Positions 6,769 to 13,386 of a stretch of DNA of 13,386 bases are shown piece by piece. The position numbers were made by a program, and so were the translations under genes. The first letter of the stretch is position 1; each line of letters begins with the position of its first letter. Location: assembly GCA_024277405.1 (NCBI GenBank), contig JAJRVI010000067.1:1-13386 (forward strand). The letters run 5' to 3'. The notes below the pieces were generated by a model. The model was given only the letters and a program-made list of their open reading frames with translations, made no database searches and was not told the DNA's origin. Source of the DNA: Fidelibacterota bacterium (GTDB taxonomy: Bacteria > Bipolaricaulota > Bipolaricaulia > Bipolaricaulales > Bipolaricaulaceae).

Positions 6769-8090
6769 TCGTAGAACCCCGAGAGGACCCCCCAGACCAC
6801 GAACAGGGTCCCCAACGAGAGGCCCACGATCCACGCGGGGATCCCCACCGCCATCCACCTTCGGGCGTCGATGGGGGTCTCGGTGCGCTCGGAGAGGGAG
6901 ATGGTGACCACGGTGGCCGAGGAACCGATGGGGGTGGCGAGGCCCCCGAGCACCGCGCCGATGGCGAGGCTCCACCACAGGGGGGTGAGGTGTTCGGGCG
7001 GGAGGCCCAGATGCCCCAACCGCTGGAGCACCGGCACGAGGGCGATGACCAACGCCACGTTATCCACCACCGCGGAGATAACCCCCGCGCCCCACAGGAG
7101 GATCACCGCCGCCACCAGCACGTTCCCCCGGGCGAACCCCTGGAGCAATCGGGCGAACTCGTTGAGGATCCCCACGCGCTCCAGTCCCCCCACCAGGACG
7201 AAGAGCGCGCCGTAGAAGAAGACCGCGCTCCACTCCACATCGGAGAGGACCCTGCGTACATCGGGACGGACGACGACGAGCGAAAGCGCGGCCCCCAACA
7301 TGGCGACGGTGGCGGGTTCCAACCCCAACCACTGGTGGAGGAGGTAGAGGAGGATCACGAACCCGAGGACGGCGCCCATCCGCCGGGCGCCGACGGGGTC
7401 CTCGATGGCCCTCCGCGCGTCGATCTCCATCAGCTTCTCCACGTTCTTGGGCCGGCGGCGGACGAAATCGCGGAAGATGAAGAGGAACACCAAAAGCGAC
7501 ACGAGCCACGCGACGAGGGCCACCGGACCCAGGTGTACGAGGAAATCCATGAACCCGAACCCGGATCCCGAGCCGATGATGATGTTCGCGGGATCCCCCA
7601 CCAGCGTGGCGAGCCCCCCCATCACCGCGAACGCCGCCTCGGTGGTGAGGAAGGGGAGGGGGGAGAGGTCGAGGATATCCGCGATGGAGATGGTGAGGGG
7701 GGCGATGAGGACCATGGTGGTGACGTTGTCCAGGAACGCCGAGGCCCCGGCGGTGAAGGCCCCGAGGCCCGCGAGGAGGAGGAAGGGACGGCCCCGGGAG
7801 GCCTGGGCGATCCTGATGGCCATGTATTGCGTGGCCCCGGTGCCCTCCAGGATCGCCATCATCACCATCATCCCCATCACGAGGAACAGGGTTCCGAAGT
7901 CGATGGCCGCGAGGGCCTCCCCTTGGCCGTAGAAACCCAGAAAGCTACCGGCGAGGACCATGCCCACCGCCCCCGAAAGCGCGGCGATGGTGCGGTGGAC
8001 CTTCTCGGTGAAGATGAACACATAGGCCGCGATGAAGATCCCCAACGCGACCCAGAGCGCGGGCGACCCTAGCGAAAGCTCGTTCTCCAT
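6765..8090 (-). CDS. ArsB/NhaD-type membrane transporter, first paralog
   Basis: This 441-residue protein has about 11-12 membrane helices and is clearly a tandem paralog of the next gene. Shared blocks include TEKVHRT versus SGKVHRT, FLDNVTTMVLIAPLTISIA at about 119, GDPANIIIGSGSG at about 165, and SLSERTETPID versus SVSERTPHPIS near the end. The family (ArsB/NhaD, ion-transporter superfamily) moves Na+, H+ or oxyanions across the inner membrane. Its second-half signatures are altered. It has VVDNVALVIALVPV where relatives have DNIPF or similar, and GGLATPIGSSATVV where relatives have GGNxTxIGASANVV, so two conserved Asn are lost. Substrate or coupling ion may differ from the paralog. ATG 8090 lies 3 bp after the Nudix stop. 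The Shine-Dalgarno is weak (GGGGAAGA, about 12 bases upstream), so translation may depend on the upstream gene. Confidence 0.92.
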   Translation of the reverse strand: MENELSLGSPALWVALGIFIAAYVFIFTEKVHRTIAALSGAVGMVLAGSFLGFYGQGEALAAIDFGTLFLVMGMMVMMAILEGTGATQYMAIRIAQASRGRPFLLLAGLGAFTAGASAFLDNVTTMVLIAPLTISIADILDLSPLPFLTTEAAFAVMGGLATLVGDPANIIIGSGSGFGFMDFLVHLGPVALVAWLVSLLVFLFIFRDFVRRRPKNVEKLMEIDARRAIEDPVGARRMGAVLGFVILLYLLHQWLGLEPATVAMLGAALSLVVVRPDVRRVLSDVEWSAVFFYGALFVLVGGLERVGILNEFARLLQGFARGNVLVAAVILLWGAGVISAVVDNVALVIALVPVLQRLGHLGLPPEHLTPLWWSLAIGAVLGGLATPIGSSATVVTISLSERTETPIDARRWMAVGIPAWIVGLSLGTLFVVWGVLSGFYE

Positions 8091-8093
8091 TTC

Positions 8094-8540
8094 TCAGGTC
8101 TTCCCGGTGGGGGCGTCCCCGCCCCGCGTCAGTGCCTCATCGGCCTCCTTCAACACCCCCCGCTGCTCGGGGTAGGTGAGGGTCGCGAGGGCACGCGCGA
8201 ACGGAAGCCACTGCATCTCCACCAGCTCCTGGGCGTTCAGTGTCCCCTCTTCCCGGGTCTCGGCGAGGAAATAGGTGACCTCTTTGTGGATCAGTTTTCC
8301 GTTACGGATGAAGCTGTAATTTATGGTGCGGGAGAAGGGGATCGGCCGCAGGTCGCGGATCCCGACCTCCTCGGCCACTTCACGGCGGGCGGCCTCCTCC
8401 GGGCTCTCCCCGGCCTCGATACGTCCCTTGGGGAACCCCCAATGGCGGCCGTTCTTATTGCGTACAAGGAGGTACTCGCGCCTTCCGCCCCGCTCCCGGA
8501 AGAGCACGTACCCCGCCGCCCGCTCGAACTCCCCCCTCAC
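8094..8540 (-). CDS. Nudix hydrolase, Ap4A-hydrolase-like
   Basis: This 148-residue protein has a perfect Nudix box, Gx5Ex7REUxEExGU, from G39 to I61 (GRIEAGE...REVAEEVGI). It is preceded by WGFPKG, which is typical of bis(5'-nucleosyl)-tetraphosphate pyrophosphohydrolases. Such enzymes cleave nucleoside-diphosphate-X bonds with Mg2+ held by the Glu residues of the box. Dinucleoside polyphosphate is a likely substrate, but (d)NTP or NADH-type substrates cannot be excluded. The start is GTG 8540, which overlaps the rpoB stop (GTGA), so ribosomes finishing RpoB could reinitiate here; GGGAG lies about 12 bases upstream, inside rpoB. The last ten residues (GGDAPTGKT) look like an unstructured tail. 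The position directly after rpoB, where rpoC would be expected, is unusual. Confidence 0.93.
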   Translation of the reverse strand: MRGEFERAAGYVLFRERGGRREYLLVRNKNGRHWGFPKGRIEAGESPEEAARREVAEEVGIRDLRPIPFSRTINYSFIRNGKLIHKEVTYFLAETREEGTLNAQELVEMQWLPFARALATLTYPEQRGVLKEADEALTRGGDAPTGKT

Positions 8541-11500
8541 ACGATATCCAACTCCCTGCCCTTGTGGTCATACGCCTTGGGCGAGAGGCACAGCCCCTGC
8601 AGTTCCCGCCACAGGACCTTGAACGACTCGGGAATCCCCGGGCGTGGGAATTCCTCCCCCTTGAGGATTGCCTTGTACAGCTGGACCCTTCCCTTGGTAT
8701 CGTCGGACTTCACCGTGAGCATCTCCTGGAGGAGCGAGGCCGCTCCGTACGCCTCCAGGGCCCAGACCTCCATCTCGCCGAGGCGCTGGCCCCCGAACTG
8801 GGCCTTCCCCCCGAGGGGCTGTTGGGTGATGAGGGCGTAGGGACCGGTGGAGCGGGCGTGGATCTTGTCGGCCGCGATGTGTTCGAGCTTCATGATGTAC
8901 ATGTAGCCCACGGTGATCGGCTGCTCGAAGGGCTCCCCCGTGCGGCCATCGCGCAGGACCACCTTCCCGTCCCGGTTGTCACCGGCGTCCAGTCCCACCT
9001 CTTTCCGGGCCTCGGAGAGCTCGGCGAGGATCTCCTCCTCCTTGGCCCCGTCGAAGGGGGGCGTGGCCGCCTTCTCGCCCCGGAGCTTACACAGCCACCC
9101 TAGGTGGGTCTCGAAGATCTGTCCCAGGTTCATCCGCGAGGGAACGCCCAGGGGATTGAGGATCACGTCCAAGGGGGTCCCATCGGGGAGGAACGGCATG
9201 TCCTCCACCGGGAGGATCTTCGCGATCACGCCCTTGTTCCCGTGGCGCCCGGCGAGCTTGTCGCCCACCGCGATGGGGCGGCGCTGGGCCACGTAGACCT
9301 TCACCAGCTCGTTGACCCCGGCCTCGAGCTCGTCCCCCGCGGCGCGGGAGAACCGCTTGACCCGGATCACGGTGGCGGTCCCGGAGATGGGGGGCATGCG
9401 CAGGGAGGTGTTGCGGAAGCTCTTCATCTTCTCCCCGAAGATGGAGCGGAAGATCTTCTCCTCCGGGGTGGGCTCGGCCTCGCCCTTGGGGGTGACCTTG
9501 CCCACGAGCACGTCCCCGGTCCTCACCTCCGTTCCCACGCGGATGATACCGTGCTCGTCGAGGTTCCTGCGGTCCTTGTTCGAGAGGCCGGGGATATCGG
9601 CGGTGATCTCCTCGGGCCCGAGCTTCGTCTCCTCCGCCGTCACCTCGAACTCCTGGATGTGGATGGAGTCGAGGATGTTCTCCCGCACCAGCCTCTCGGA
9701 GATGACGATGGCGTCCTCGTAGTTGTAGCCCTCGAACGGCAGGAACCCCACGAGGAGGTTGGCCCCCAGCGCCAGCTCACCCCCATCGGTGGAGAGGGAA
9801 TCGGCGAGGACGTCCCCCGCCTTCACCTTGTCGCCGGGCCAGACGATGGGGCGATGGTGGACGATGGTGTCCTGGTTGGAGCGCTCGAAGTTAGCGAGCC
9901 TGTAGACCTTCTTGCCCTTCTTCGTGCGGACGACGATGTGGCGGGCGTCCACCTTCTCCACCACGCCGTCCTCTTCCGCCACCACCACGGCCCCGGAGTC
10001 CACCGCCGCCACCCGCTCCATCCCCGTCCCCACTAGCGGGGCCTGGGGACGCAGTAGCGGCACGGCCTGGCGCTGCATGTTGGCCCCCATCAGGGCCCGG
10101 TTGGCGTCATCGTGTTCGAGGAACGGGATCAGGGAGGCCGAGACCCCCACGGTGGCGTGGGGCGCGACCTCCACGAAGTCCACCTCCTCCGGGGGCACGA
10201 ACCTGATCTCCTCCCGGCCGGTGCGCACGGGGACCAGATCCCCCTGGATGCGGCCCTTGGCGTCGATGGGGACAGTGGCGGGGGCGATCAGATACCGTTC
10301 CTCCTCGTCGGCCATGAGGTACACGATCTCCCCGGTTACCTTCCCCTTCTTCACCCTCACGTAGGGGGCCTCGAGGAACCCGTAATCGTTGACGCGCACG
10401 AAGACCGCCATGGAAGTGATGAGCCCGATGTTCTGGCCCTCGGGGGTCTCGATGGGGCAGATGCGGGCGTAGTGGGAAGGGTGGACATCCCGGACCTCGA
10501 TCTTGGCCCGCTTGGCTTGGGGCGAGCCCCCCAGGGCGGAGAGTCGCCGCTTGTGGGTGAGCTCGGAGAGGGGGTTCGTCTGCTCCAGGAATTGGGACAG
10601 GCGTCCGGTGTAGAACAGGGCGTTCACCGCGGCCTGGACGGTGCGGGCGGAGATGATCTTCCGGATGATGTCCTTGTCCTCGGGGTCGTAACGGGAGAGC
10701 TTGTCCTGGGCCACCCGGGCCATGCGCACGAGCCCCGCCCGCAGGGCGGACTGGGCCTGTTCCCCCGGGAGGCGCACGCGTTTGTTCGCGAGGTGGTCCT
10801 TCTCGTCCAGGAGCCGGGGATCGTCCGGGGCCCGCAACAGCAGCTCCACCGCGCGGAAGATGTCCTCCGGGGTGAGATAGGTCTCCTCCCGGTCGAGCCC
10901 CAGTTTCCGGTTGAGCTTGAACCGACCGATCTTGGTGAGGCGATACCGGTCGGGGTTGAAGTAGAAGTCCCGTAGGTACTCCTCCATCTGGGCGAGGGAG
11001 GGCCTGTCGGAGGGGCGGAACCGATGATAGATGTAACGGATCGCCTCTTCCTGCGACTGGGTCTTGTCCTCGGAGAGGGACTTCTGGACCGCTGGGTGCA
11101 CCAGGCGGAGGGTACGGCCCGCCGCCGCGGCGGCGGAGGCCCGCTCCCGGGTGAGCTCGCTGCCCGCCTCCCAGCGCTCGTCCCCCACCTCCACGTCCTC
11201 GGCGAGCAACGCCCCCACCTTGTCGGTGAGCTCCTCGGGCGGGACCTCGATGGAGTAGCGTTTGAGGATCTCTGCGGCCTCCATCCCCAGGGCCCGCAGG
11301 AAGGTGGTCACCGGGATCTTGGCCCGCCGGTCCAGGCTCGCCCGGAGGGTCCACCGACGCACGTCCAGGTCGATCTCGAGCCACGCGCCCAGCTCCGGGA
11401 GGAAGTGGGCCCGATAGAGGGTGGGACCCTCCTGGGTGATGTAGAGGCCCGGGGAGCGGGCGAGCTCGTTGACGATCGCGTTCTGCGTCCCGTTGATGAT

Positions 11501-11848
11501 GAAGGTGGCCCGTGAGGTCATGAGTGGGATATCGGCGAGATACAGCTCGGTCTCCCGCACCACCTTGCCGCCCTCCCACAGCCTCGCGGTCACCCGCAGG
11601 GGGGCGGCGTAGGTCAACCCCTTGTCGAGGCACTCCTCCTCGGAGTACCGGGGCTCCCCCAGGGTGGGGTCCACGAGCTCCAGGTAAAGGTCGTCCCGTC
11701 CCGGACAGCGGATGGGCGAGATCTCCTCGAAGAGCTCCCGGATCCCCTCCGAGAGGAACCGCTCGTAGGAGCGCCGCTGGCTCTCCAGGAGATACGGCGG
11801 CTCCATCCACCACCGGCAACGGCCGTACCAACGCCTGTCCGTCCTCAT
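8537..11848 (-). CDS. rpoB: DNA-directed RNA polymerase subunit beta
   Basis: From ATG 11848 this is a 1103-residue RpoB without large lineage inserts. Visible landmarks are the lobe start (RRSYERFL, GIRELFEEISPI), the rifampicin region (SQFLEQTNPLSELTHKRRLSAL, about 418-439), CPIETPEGQNIGL, KLAGRHGNKG with the conserved active-site lysines, NPLGVPSRMNLGQ, and the C-terminal clamp AQFGGQRLGEMEVWALEAYG followed by KSDDTKGR and GIPESFKV. It forms half of the RNA polymerase catalytic cleft. Sequence after SAL is unusual: GGSPQAKRAK replaces the near-invariant GPGGLTRERAG and is one residue shorter. The alternative start is GTG 11878, adding ten residues, but that codon overlaps the only strong Shine-Dalgarno. 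ATG 11848 lies beyond a hairpin downstream of that site. rpoC does not follow; a Nudix gene overlaps the stop. Confidence 0.97.
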   Translation of the reverse strand: MRTDRRWYGRCRWWMEPPYLLESQRRSYERFLSEGIRELFEEISPIRCPGRDDLYLELVDPTLGEPRYSEEECLDKGLTYAAPLRVTARLWEGGKVVRETELYLADIPLMTSRATFIINGTQNAIVNELARSPGLYITQEGPTLYRAHFLPELGAWLEIDLDVRRWTLRASLDRRAKIPVTTFLRALGMEAAEILKRYSIEVPPEELTDKVGALLAEDVEVGDERWEAGSELTRERASAAAAAGRTLRLVHPAVQKSLSEDKTQSQEEAIRYIYHRFRPSDRPSLAQMEEYLRDFYFNPDRYRLTKIGRFKLNRKLGLDREETYLTPEDIFRAVELLLRAPDDPRLLDEKDHLANKRVRLPGEQAQSALRAGLVRMARVAQDKLSRYDPEDKDIIRKIISARTVQAAVNALFYTGRLSQFLEQTNPLSELTHKRRLSALGGSPQAKRAKIEVRDVHPSHYARICPIETPEGQNIGLITSMAVFVRVNDYGFLEAPYVRVKKGKVTGEIVYLMADEEERYLIAPATVPIDAKGRIQGDLVPVRTGREEIRFVPPEEVDFVEVAPHATVGVSASLIPFLEHDDANRALMGANMQRQAVPLLRPQAPLVGTGMERVAAVDSGAVVVAEEDGVVEKVDARHIVVRTKKGKKVYRLANFERSNQDTIVHHRPIVWPGDKVKAGDVLADSLSTDGGELALGANLLVGFLPFEGYNYEDAIVISERLVRENILDSIHIQEFEVTAEETKLGPEEITADIPGLSNKDRRNLDEHGIIRVGTEVRTGDVLVGKVTPKGEAEPTPEEKIFRSIFGEKMKSFRNTSLRMPPISGTATVIRVKRFSRAAGDELEAGVNELVKVYVAQRRPIAVGDKLAGRHGNKGVIAKILPVEDMPFLPDGTPLDVILNPLGVPSRMNLGQIFETHLGWLCKLRGEKAATPPFDGAKEEEILAELSEARKEVGLDAGDNRDGKVVLRDGRTGEPFEQPITVGYMYIMKLEHIAADKIHARSTGPYALITQQPLGGKAQFGGQRLGEMEVWALEAYGAASLLQEMLTVKSDDTKGRVQLYKAILKGEEFPRPGIPESFKVLWRELQGLCLSPKAYDHKGRELDIV

Positions 11849-11853
11849 AGGAC

Positions 11854-11873
11854 AAAAGGGGCCCTTGGGCCCC
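11854..11873 (-). terminator. hairpin plus short T-run between rplL and rpoB (attenuator-like)
   Basis: On the minus strand GGGGCCCAAGGGCCCC (11873-11858) folds into a perfect 6-bp GC stem with a CAAG loop, extendable by weak pairs, and is followed at once by TTTT (11857-11854). It sits in the 46-bp gap between the rplL stop and the rpoB ATG. Escherichia coli has a partial terminator at the same place that lowers rpoB expression relative to ribosomal proteins; the same role is inferred here. The T-run is short, so termination would be partial. Confidence 0.55.
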
Positions 11874-11874
11874 C

Positions 11875-11883
11875 TCACCTCCT
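11875..11883 (-). promoter_or_regulatory. rpoB: strong Shine-Dalgarno for rpoB, separated from the start by a hairpin
   Basis: AGGAGGTGA matches the 16S rRNA 3' end very well. The ATG at 11848 is 26 bases beyond its last base, too far for direct use, but 16 of these bases form the GGGGCC/GGCCCC hairpin. Folding leaves an effective spacing of about 10 bases. The GTG at 11878 lies inside this element and so cannot be served by it. Confidence 0.45.
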
Positions 11884-11894
11884 CGCGTTCCCGG

Positions 11895-12272
11895 TTACTT
11901 CAGCTCGACCTCGGCCCCGGCGGACTCGAGCTTCTTCTTGATCTCCTCGGCCTCCTCGGGATCGACGCCGGACTTTATCACCGCGGGCAGCTTGTCCACG
12001 AGCTCCTTGGCCTCCTTGAGGCCCTTGCCCGTGATCTCCTTGACGGCCTTGATGACCTGGATCTTCTGCTGCCCCACGGCGGTCAGGACCACGTCCACGG
12101 TGGACTTCTCCTCGGCGGCGGGGGCAGCGCCGGCAGCGGGGGCGGCGGCCACCGCCACGGGCACCGCGGCCTGGGCCGAGACCCCGAACCGCTCCTCGAT
12201 GGCGGCCACGAGCTCAGCCAGCTCCTTTACCGACATCTCCTCGATGGCTTGCAGGATTTCCTCTTTGGTCAT
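11895..12272 (-). CDS. rplL: 50S ribosomal protein L7/L12
   Basis: This 125-residue protein is of normal L7/L12 length. It has an N-terminal dimerisation domain (KEEILQAIEEMSVKELAELVAAIEERFG), an Ala/Pro-rich hinge (about 35-52: AAVPVAVAAAPAAGAAPAAE) and a C-terminal factor-binding domain with IQVIKAVKEITGKGLKEAK and EEIKKKLESAGAEVELK. It forms the mobile stalk of the large subunit, bound to L10 in several copies, and recruits translation GTPases. ATG 12272 overlaps the rplJ stop (ATGA) and has a perfect AAGGAGG (12286-12280) 7 bases upstream, inside the rplJ coding end. This should allow independent high-level initiation, fitting the need for more L12 than L10. TAA ends the gene. Confidence 0.98.
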   Translation of the reverse strand: MTKEEILQAIEEMSVKELAELVAAIEERFGVSAQAAVPVAVAAAPAAGAAPAAEEKSTVDVVLTAVGQQKIQVIKAVKEITGKGLKEAKELVDKLPAVIKSGVDPEEAEEIKKKLESAGAEVELK

Positions 12273-12793
12273 GACGACGCCTCCTTCTTCCTTTGGACTT
12301 CGGACAAGGCCACCACAAGCTTACGCAGGATGCCCGCCAGGGCAACGGCCAGGCCCCGGACCGGGCCAGCGACCGCCCCGGCGAGCCGGGCCAAGAGTTC
12401 CTCCCGCGACGGGAGATCCGCTATTTTATCCGCCTCCTCGGGGGGGAGCGTCTCCCCCTCGAAGATGCCCACCTTCACCTTGAGCTGGGGGAACTTCTTG
12501 CGCGACTCCCGCACCGCCCGGAAGGGGACCGTGGGGTCATCGTAGCCGATCACGATGGCGTTGGGCCCGTGAAGGTACTCCACGAGCTCCTCGAGGCCCA
12601 GCTCCTCTGCGGCGATGCGGGTGAGGGTGTTCTTGATCACGCGGAACTCCAGCCCCTTCTCCTTCATGAACTCCCGCAGCTCCACCATCTCCGGCGCGGG
12701 AATCCCCAGGTACTCCACCAACACCAGGCCCTGGGCCTTCGATAGCTTTTCCTTCAGGGCTTGGACTTGGGCTACCTTCTCGGGTCTCGGCAT
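12269..12793 (-). CDS. rplJ: 50S ribosomal protein L10
   Basis: This 174-residue protein matches L10 in length and pattern. The N-terminus PEKVAQVQALKEKLSKAQGLVLVEYLG is the rRNA-binding globular domain, with ELREFMKEKGLEFRVIKNTLTRIA after it and the HGPNAIVIGYDDP segment near the middle. The C-terminal helix (about 130-170, LAGAVAGPVRGLAVALAGILRKLVVAL) is the L12 dimer-binding spine. It anchors the L12 stalk to 23S rRNA. ATG 12793 follows the rplA stop by only 11 bp, with AGGGGG in that gap as Shine-Dalgarno, so there is no room for the long leader that carries the L10-L12 autoregulatory site in many bacteria. It is coupled to rplL by overlap. Confidence 0.97.
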   Translation of the reverse strand: MPRPEKVAQVQALKEKLSKAQGLVLVEYLGIPAPEMVELREFMKEKGLEFRVIKNTLTRIAAEELGLEELVEYLHGPNAIVIGYDDPTVPFRAVRESRKKFPQLKVKVGIFEGETLPPEEADKIADLPSREELLARLAGAVAGPVRGLAVALAGILRKLVVALSEVQRKKEASS

Positions 12794-12804
12794 GCCGTCC
12801 CCCT

Positions 12805-13386
12805 TCAGAGCTTCTGCGCGAGCTGGATGAGTTCCCGCTCGTCCACCGGGATCCCCGGCCCCATCGTGGAGGAGATGGTGACCCGTTGGAGGTACCGGCC
12901 CTTGAACCCCTCCGGGCGCCTGTCGAGGATCGCGCGGGTCAAGGCCACCAGGTTCTCGAGGAGCTTATCCGTATCGAAGGAGACCTTGCCGAAGGGGGCG
13001 TGGACGATCCCGTACCGATCGGCGCGGAACTCCACCATCCCCTGTTTCATCTCCTTCACCACCCGGGCGACGTCCATGGTGACGGTGCCGGTCTTGGGGG
13101 AGGGCATGAGCCCCCGGGGGCCGAGGATCCGGCCCAGCTTCCCCACCACCGGCATCATGTCCGGGGTGGCGATCACCCGGTCGAATTCCAGCCAGCCCTC
13201 CTTCTGGATCCGCTCGGCGAGCTCCTCGCCGCCCACGTAATCGGCCCCCGCCTCCTCGGCCTCGCGGATCTTCTCGCCCCGGGCGAACACCAGGACCCGC
13301 ACGGTCCGGCCGATCCCGTGGGGAAGCACCACCGTGCCCCGGATGGGGTACTGGGAGGTGTTGACCCCGAGGTTGAAGGCGGCTTC
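12805..13386 (-). CDS. rplA: 50S ribosomal protein L1, N-terminus outside window
   Basis: The frame is open to the window edge. Residues before the first internal GTG (13332) are EAAFNLGVNTSQYPIRGT, which continues into VVLPHGIGRTVRVLVFARG, the expected L1 sequence, so the gene is partial here with about 193 residues visible of roughly 230. Typical L1 blocks are EEAGADYVGGEELAERI, MMPVVGKLGRILGPRGLMPSPKTGTV, and VEFRADRYGIVHAPFGKVSF near the domain junction. L1 binds 23S rRNA at the L1 stalk and helps move tRNA out of the E site; in many bacteria it also represses its own mRNA. It ends 11 bp before rplJ, giving the classical rplA-rplJ-rplL-rpoB order. rplK presumably lies just outside. Confidence 0.97.
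   Translation of the reverse strand, partial: EAAFNLGVNTSQYPIRGTVVLPHGIGRTVRVLVFARGEKIREAEEAGADYVGGEELAERIQKEGWLEFDRVIATPDMMPVVGKLGRILGPRGLMPSPKTGTVTMDVARVVKEMKQGMVEFRADRYGIVHAPFGKVSFDTDKLLENLVALTRAILDRRPEGFKGRYLQRVTISSTMGPGIPVDERELIQLAQKL

Noticed and set aside
6769..6978. 70-codon N-terminal extension of the second transporter
   Set aside because: The extension is Arg/His/Pro-rich, lies inside the first transporter gene in another frame, and the ATG at 6768 gives a normal transporter N-terminus with an ATGA overlap.
6990..8072. 360-codon plus-strand open frame opposite the first transporter
   Set aside because: Its product is an extremely charged (Glu, Asp, His, Arg) string produced by reading hydrophobic codons backwards; no hydrophobic core or known motif.
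9104..10036. 310-codon plus-strand open frame opposite rpoB
   Set aside because: It is antisense to well-conserved rpoB, its product is His/Asp/Gly/Leu-rich without domain features, and such frames are expected by chance in GC-rich DNA.
11849..11878. GTG 11878 as rpoB start
   Set aside because: The codon overlaps the strong Shine-Dalgarno and the added residues are encoded by the hairpin; kept only as an alternative to ATG 11848.
1..13386. CRISPR array, tRNA, insertion sequence or attachment site
   Set aside because: No regularly spaced repeats, cloverleaf with CCA-type end, transposase motif or terminal repeats were found; the space is almost fully taken by protein genes.

Overview
The window is a dense, GC-rich bacterial chromosome segment with 12 protein genes, almost no spacer DNA, and no tRNA, rRNA, insertion sequence or CRISPR array that I can see. 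Proteins are rich in Arg, Glu, Gly, Ala and Leu, and coding strands are G-rich. RNA polymerase, ribosomal proteins L1, L10 and L7/L12, and PriA all look bacterial, but RpoB is clearly divergent from well-known phyla. I cannot name the organism. A deep-branching, possibly thermophilic, uncultivated lineage fits best, and that is an inference only.

Left part (1-2446, plus strand): the 3' end of a long WD40 beta-propeller gene, an HD-domain phosphohydrolase that starts in the WD40 stop codon, and a small two-helix membrane protein. These three look like one transcription unit whose promoter lies outside the window. It meets the minus-strand genes tail to tail. The last gene and priA overlap by 21 bp, and an imperfect palindrome covers both stop codons.

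Middle part (2426-8540, minus strand): reading in the direction of transcription, a Nudix hydrolase, two tandem ArsB/NhaD-type membrane transporters, a metallo-beta-lactamase-fold hydrolase and the primosomal helicase PriA. Most junctions are 4-bp ATGA-type overlaps, which suggests translational coupling. The only spacer is 60 bp, in front of the metallo-hydrolase, and it holds a possible -10 element.

Right part (8537-13386, minus strand): rplA (cut by the window edge), rplJ, rplL and rpoB in the classical order. A GC-rich hairpin with a short T-run sits between rplL and rpoB, as an attenuator would. The striking feature is what follows rpoB. In nearly all bacteria it is rpoC; here rpoB runs by a GTGA overlap into a Nudix gene and then the transporters.

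Most notable points: rpoB separated from rpoC; an altered and shortened fork-loop-2 segment in RpoB; the rplL-rpoB hairpin placed between a strong Shine-Dalgarno and the likely rpoB start; an asymmetric pair of transporter paralogs; and the palindrome spanning two convergent stop codons. I found no clear defence, mobile or wholly new system.
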